64,000 nt of DNA from Prunus persica. Lineage: Eukaryota; Streptophyta; Magnoliopsida; Rosales; Rosaceae. Each line of letters opens with the position of its first letter. Positions within the stretch are counted from its first letter, which is position 1. Positions 57,301 through 64,000 of this stretch are shown one piece after another. The translations under genes were made by a program, and so were the position numbers. The notes under the pieces were generated by a model. That model saw only the letters and a list, made by a program, of their open reading frames with translations, did no database searches and was not told where the DNA came from. The stretch spans positions 2,160,854-2,224,853 of the forward strand of contig NC_034014.1 in NCBI RefSeq assembly GCF_000346465.2. Direction: 5' to 3'.

Positions 57301-59646
57301 CAATCTTTCTAACAAAGCCTCACAATGTTTGACAAGACGAGAAGAGAGATCAATCCCTGATTCAAAATCTTCATTAGCCATTGTATCATGAGTAGCTTGA
57401 TTATTGCATGCTAGATTCCACTGATCCATTTGGGACCCACACCCACACCCATGTCCATACGATTCTGTTCCATGAGGAACCATATTGGCAGCCCCTTCAT
57501 TTGTGTCAGAATTAGAAAAACCATCTAATTTCACATCAGAAGTTAAGTTAGACTCTTCTGTACCAACAGGAACGTTCTCCAACTTTCCTGCAACAGTAGG
57601 TGTTTTCTGGTCACTCGTTAACTTGGTTTCCTGGGTCAAAACATCAGGTACTTCCCATGAAGTTTCCCCTGTTTCAGTATTCCAGTAATAATAGCTATTA
57701 CTCTCTTCATGCATCACAATCTTCCAGCCTGAACTGACATCTCCAATGACTTGTAAACTAGAAGTTTCAGGAACAGAGGCTTGTTCTGTCAAATACAATT
57801 CTGTGCGTAAATCACTTGAGGCCACATCATCATTTTCTCTTTTATCACTGTCCTCCATGCTCTGGTCACAATCATTCGGGGCAGAGTTTGTATCCCCTCC
57901 CTGTTGCTTAACCTTCTGAGAAGCAAGGTCTTCATCAGCATTGGTATCCATATGCTGATAAGATTCACCAAGCGAACTCTTAACCTGAAAGAGGCAAAGC
58001 ATTGAGCATGTGAAGTAAATACAAAATGAAAGGTCTGACAGGTAAAGAGAACTTAAATTTTAGTACCTAGCTTTACTTAGAGACATGCCCCAATTAGTAC
58101 ATCAGAGAGAGAGAGAGAGAGAGAGAGAGTCATAATAATGCCCCACTCACTAAGCTACTCAATAAACTAAGCTCCAGATTGGTAAGGACACGGGACATTG
58201 AAGAAAGTAGAGAATCCATTTAATTACCTCATCATTATTCTCAGGTGAGGAATTTCCTACAGCAGCATTGCTAAGTACTTGATTTGAGTCATCATCCAAC
58301 TCATCATCACTATATTGCCCAAGTAACAGCAACGGATTTTGTGGTTGCTGACCTGCACGCATAATATACTCGCTTGTCAAACACTACCCAATCCATCATA
58401 TTATCTACTTAGTAATCACCAACATATCAGCACCTAAACAAACAAAGGATGGAATCTTTATTTAGAAGGGAAGTAATAGCAACTAAGAGTGGGGGAGACA
58501 AAAGGCTGTCTAAGTTAAAATTTGAAATGAGAAGATTAGGATCTCTTCATTGCAGCCACCTGTTACACAAGGAAGAAAATTGTCAGCAAGTACAAAGCAA
58601 AATAAAGACAGGACATACGAACCGATAGAAAATTTTCCCGGCTGAAATCTCCAAAATGCTTTGTTGGTGCCAAAAAGGGAATAACGAATAGGGGTGATTC
58701 ATAATTTCACTGTGGCAGGGCCCGACCTGATCTGACAGTGAATGTTCTCAACAAGACAACAGCCACCCTACAGTCTGAAAACAAAATCTTGGGGGGCAAA
58801 CAACATAACATGTCTTGCACATATAGTATCCATAATTCCACCGAACAACATAATGTTGAGCACACATGTCCTCTCTACAAAGTCCTTTTTGAAGAAAACT
58901 GACGGAACCCACCTGAAGAAGATGGTGAATTGGGTAACCCAGCATGGCCTTTGGATTTCATATCTCCTCCAAGCTCATCATGTTCAGCAGAGCCACCCAA
59001 ATCTCCTATAAAGGCAAACAAGTTCCTCAACATGATACCCCGAAATGTAGATAAACTACACATAATCATTTATGTATCATCCAATTCCGTACAGCAATAT
59101 GGCATTATCAACATTAGTGAAAAATAATGTCAGTTAATGATACTAAAGGGACATATTTAAAAAACAAAAACAAACAAAATGAAACACATCTAAAATGTTC
59201 CGAAGAAGAGTCCTTCAATCCACCAATAATCTAAAAATACCGTTTTCATCCCAAAACTGCAGAGATTGTTACTTCCGCGTCCGCTATTCAGCTAACTTTT
59301 AGAATACGTGTGTGTACATGTATATATGAAGACACTTCTTAGACAAGCTAATGACTATACACAACTAGATGAAACAAAACCCCAGAAATAGAGACACGCA
59401 GACAATTAAACAGGAAAAATAATACTTAGAAAACACTAAAGAGAAACGATTTAAATAATCTCGAGGACAAATGCATGCATAAATCACATAGTACAGATAT
59501 ATATACACATACCTATGTGTGTGTGTGTGTGTATATATATATATAGAGAGAGAGAGAGTACCAGAGGGTTCCGCGAAAAGATCGAGCTTGACTCTGCGAC
59601 CAGCGTTGGTCTTAGCTGCAAGACGACGCTCTTTTCTCTTCCCCAT
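54327..59646 (-). CDS. WW-domain protein, formin-binding protein 4-like, 10 exons, 947 aa
   Basis: Minus-strand exons 59562-59646, 58913-59005, 58228-58352, 57287-57984, 55809-57175, 55391-55470, 55213-55305, 55066-55139, 54695-54839 and 54327-54410. Phases agree throughout (2,844 nt). N-terminus MGKRKERRLAAKTNAGRRVK is basic and may target the nucleus. WW domain 1 is GWKIVMHEESNSYYYWNTET with conserved W188, W211 and P214. A proline-rich belt of PPPPP(D/E) blocks lies in exon 5. WW domain 2 at the very end has GWQAYWDESSKQVYYGNT with W919, W942, P945. Between them is a charged KRKRQRGIEEWYAQQ helix. WW domains bind proline-rich ligands. The two-WW layout matches vertebrate FNBP4 and plant At3g13225-type proteins, thought to act in RNA or chromatin processes. 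A (GA)n tract lies in the intron at about 58,104-58,129. Confidence 0.9.
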
Positions 59647-60534
59647 TGATTAGACTCTGAGCGCTTTTGCTTCTCAAACAAGCTTAACAGCTTGAATGCT
59701 TAGATTGTAACCCTAATTTCAAAGCTTCGATTTTGATTTTGGTTTCGAATTCGAATTGATTAGAAATTGGCTTTTTGAGGGGGCTTTTGATTGCGTTTCC
59801 AGGCAAACAATCGTGGAGGTTTTGTGTTTCTCTTCAACCTCATTTTGTCTCTACGTTTTTATTTATATATATATATATATATATGGGGATTGTGGTCCAT
59901 AGACCTTTACGTCAACCCACAACACACTCAACCAATAGGCCCAATGGGCCTCTCTTTGTTTAGATATTTTTAATTCCTTTTGGATTTATTTATGACTTTT
60001 AAAATGAAATTTGGGATTTTTTATTATTGTTTTTTAAGATAGTTTTATTTTAAACACAAATGATATATTATCTATTAACTAAGAGGATTAAAATAATCAA
60101 TTAAAATATCTTGAATAATACCACCGTTTTTATTTTAAATAAAAAAAGTTTTAAAAAAACTTAGCTACTCTCACTACCAGCACCCGAGTATACCCACAAC
60201 CTCTAAATTAAACCATCCCAACATTTATAATAACACGAATAATATAATGTGCTATCAAGTTCACGTGACATGAAATATGGGCAAACTAAACATTATGCAA
60301 TTCAGAAATTCAGACAAAAAAACAAACAAACATTATTCAATATATATATATATATTTTTATCTTCACATTATTTAGTCATGTCATACATGGACCCTTGAT
60401 TTTGTTGTCAACATGGGATGTAGGGCACATGTCAAAGTTGGGTTATAACTTCACAACTGAATAATTTCAATTTGATCAAAATTGCCTTAAGTCATAACAC
60501 CACAATCAAAAATATATAAATAAAAAAGGACTGT
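59647..60534. other. Intergenic: leader and promoter of the WW gene
   Basis: The minus-strand WW gene starts at 59,646. Upstream is a leader of about 150 bp, then a (TA)n tract near 59,862-59,884 and AT-rich DNA. No separate gene is seen. Confidence 0.45.
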
Positions 60535-60793
60535 TGTAACATCCCACATCGATAAATAAAGAGGGGGTGATGTGTCTTATATGTATATGTTCACATCCAT
60601 CTAGCACAAAGTCTTTTTGGAGCTCACTGATTTTGAAGTCTTTGAAATTAAACGAGTTTAGACTAGAGCAATTCTAAAATGAGTGATCAACTGGGAAGTT
60701 GCTCGTGAGTTTCCAGAAATAAAATCGTGAGGGCATGAAATGACCCAAAAAGAATAATATCGTGCTACAACGGAGCCGATCCGAGTTGTGACA
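60535..60793. mobile_element. Solo LTR, 259 bp, perfect 5-bp target duplication
   Basis: Begins TGTAACATCCCACATCGATA and ends GATCCGAGTTGTGACA. The short inverted ends (TGT...ACA) and the identical ACTGT on both sides (60530-60534 and 60794-60798) show a retrovirus-type insertion. The TGTAACATCCCACATCG opening is common to a class of short plant LTRs. No internal region is left, so recombination between two LTRs is the likely origin. Whether it was a TRIM or a larger element cannot be told from the LTR alone. Confidence 0.88.
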
Positions 60794-60798
60794 ACTGT

Positions 60799-62660
60799 CC
60801 TTCTTTTGAAATGACTAAAACTTAATATGGAAATTACACAATGCCTCTTGAATTTCACCTCTAATTTGTATATTACCATTTTTTTTCTTTACTAAAAAGA
60901 CCTTATTATGCCGAACTAGGTTTTAAATTATGAAATATTTAATTTTGCAATCTTAATTAAAAGGCTCAATTAAAGTATGCTATAATAAATAAATAATTGT
61001 TTAAAATCTTTTGAAAAGCTAAAATGATTGCCGAGCATGCGTATTATCTTTCCCAATAAAAAGGAAATAAAATAAAATATATTATTTTTAAAAAAATTAA
61101 AAATTAAAAATTTTAAAAAAAAAAAAAAAAAAAAACCCAAAAACAAACAACAAACGAACACACCCTCTCCAAGTCCAATAATTCACTAGCGGCGGATGGC
61201 AATCTACCAATCCAACTCCCGAACGACGTCGTTTCGCTCTCCGCATCATAAAACAGTCCTTGGCAGAAATGAATATCTGTCTTTGTAGTTTGTAACAACA
61301 ACATGCTCTTCTTCTTCTTCTTCTTCTTCTTCTTCTTCTCTGTCTATCACATTCGTAGCCTCCATATATAAACAGGAGATTCGCTACATAGCTGCACAGA
61401 GATCGCATACCATCGCCCTCCAAGAACACAGCTGCTCAGCCACAGCGCTCTTCCTTCTCCCTCTCTCTCTCTCTCTCAAAGTAAAGTTTCTATCTTTTTG
61501 TTGTAATTCTCCAATTTCTGAATCTTCCTTTTCGTTCTGATTCTCTCAATATGTTTTTTTCAATTGCCCGAATTTTCTCCACGGCCAAATAGATCGCTGA
61601 GCTCCTTCTGTTTATATTTGCGTCTTTCAATTGCGTTCGGTTTGTTGTGCTCAATGTTTGGATCTCGGATTCGGATTCGGATTCGGATTCGGGGATTGCT
61701 AGCTTGTTTTTCATGTTTCTGTTTGGTGTTGTGTTTTTTTTGTGTGCGTGTGGATTTATGTTTGGTTGTGGAATACGTATGGAGGATTGGGGAGTTATAA
61801 TTAGTCAGCTTCCGTGATTTCTAAGCTGAAATTTAGTGTGAAATTTCTTACATTTTGCCGGATTATTTCTTAGTTATGTGTTGTTAAGCAATCACAATGC
61901 CAATTTGTGTTGTGAATTCAGTAAGCACAATACAGATTCGTAATTTATATTTCGTTTTCTTGGTTTGAATTGAAAATTTGTTTGATTATGTGGGTTTTAT
62001 TCGGTGAAATAATTGTGCATGTTTTTCTTATTCAAATCCAGTTAGATGTTTGGACTCTAAAACCGTTGTGGTGTATAGAAATAGAAGAGAGTGTTTAGCT
62101 GAGGTGAGGTACTGTAAATGCTATTACTAGGATGGATATGACTAAATCATGAAATTGTTGCTCTTTTTCAATGGAAATGTTTAGGTTAGGATTGGATTTA
62201 GATTTTAGTATTTCATTGTGACTGTTTTGTTGGTTTAAGAGCTACATTTGACCCCTTTCATCTTCATGTAAATTTAAAAAATTAAAAATTAAAAAAATTA
62301 AAAAAAACTTTGGTCAAGTCATATACACTTCCATTGCTTCAGTTATTGTGGGTTTGCTTTTCGTTTCGGGCTTTACAAGAGTAAAACCTGTTTTTGAGAT
62401 GGGTTTCTAATCTACCATGTTCTACTTGATTCAGTTCAGCTATCTATCAAAACAGATATAGCTTTGGCTGCTCCAAATTTTACGGATCTTGGATTTGGGC
62501 GTGAGTTAGAAGAAGTAGGAAATGGTTAAAAGGTTTGTTTTGATATTTACATGCTTTAGGATCCTTTCTTTTAAAGATAGACTTAAAGGAAATTTCATGA
62601 TTTGTTTTTCATTTTTCCATGTGAACCAGGTATGGAGTGTTTTGATCTGCAGAAAATATC
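60799..62660 (+). promoter_or_regulatory. Upstream region and probable intron-bearing leader of the CBL gene
   Basis: An A-rich tract of about 20 bp near 61,115-61,134, a (CTT)n microsatellite at about 61,304-61,340 and a CT tract near 61,460 precede a likely first untranslated exon ending around CTCAAAG|GTA-like positions near 61,480. A hexamer repeat GGATTC occurs four times at about 61,668-61,695. The acceptor TTTTGATCTGCAG at 62,640-62,652 lies 8 bp before the start codon, which supports a leader intron of roughly 1.1 kb. Confidence 0.45.
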
Positions 62661-63901
<1,241 letters not shown>

Positions 63902-64000
63902 GTAATTTCTTTGTTCCTAAGTGAACTATCTATTTATCTCTGAATTCATTTATTAAGCTTCTTTATGTTTCTTTCCAACAGTCCGCATGTTCTTATTTAT

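Overview
This is nuclear DNA of a dicotyledonous plant. The evidence is multi-exon genes with GT-AG introns, low-GC introns and intergenic DNA, and plant-only families: a calcineurin B-like Ca2+ sensor, a plastid YELLOW LEAF 1-like protein, a MuDR-type element and a Ty1/copia element. The repeats and protein sequences suggest Rosaceae, perhaps Prunus. That is an inference I could not test.

Left part (about 1-15,100): a minus-strand cluster of duplicated KIX-domain genes derived from Mediator subunit 15. By joining exons by hand I find two short but open mini-genes (A, 111 aa; B, 162 aa), a one-exon relic (C), a decayed copy whose stop codon lies in a tRNA-derived SINE (D), and the longest copy (E, 532 aa), which has three in-frame tandem copies of an 84-bp exon. 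Further scraps lie at about 8.3, 26.2-26.9 and 31.15 kb. A four-helix membrane-protein exon follows copy E and could be spliced to it in frame.

Middle part (15.1-34 kb): mobile DNA. A 5.9-kb Mutator-like element has ~310-bp inverted ends and a perfect 9-bp target duplication, and a 2.8-kb solo LTR is nested in it. Sixty base pairs further on lies a complete but mutated 5.05-kb Ty1/copia element (minus strand, 5-bp target duplication). Then come a truncated PIF/Harbinger-type end with a MYB/SANT-like ORF, a decayed copia gag, and the first clusters of a GC-rich palindrome (TATAGCC-GNNC-GGCTATA).

Right part (35-64 kb): ordinary genes. In order: RING-H2 membrane E3 ligase (+), farnesyl diphosphate synthase (+, 12 exons), small serine-rich protein (+), YELLOW LEAF 1-like plastid protein (+), a WW-domain FBP4-like protein (-, 10 exons, 947 aa) and a CBL2/CBL3-type calcium sensor (+, cut by the window end). 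Between the YL1-like and WW genes lies a 5.1-kb block bounded by two identical 81-bp direct repeats. It holds three ~1.2-1.3-kb tandem units packed with the palindrome, three inverted-repeat elements and a protein disulfide isomerase exon fragment broken at the downstream 81-bp repeat. A 259-bp solo LTR with a perfect target duplication lies between the WW and CBL genes.

The single-copy genes are not functionally linked to each other. The unusual content is the MED15/KIX cluster and the palindrome-bearing repeats. The same palindrome borders a captured piece of the KIX gene at 31.15 kb.
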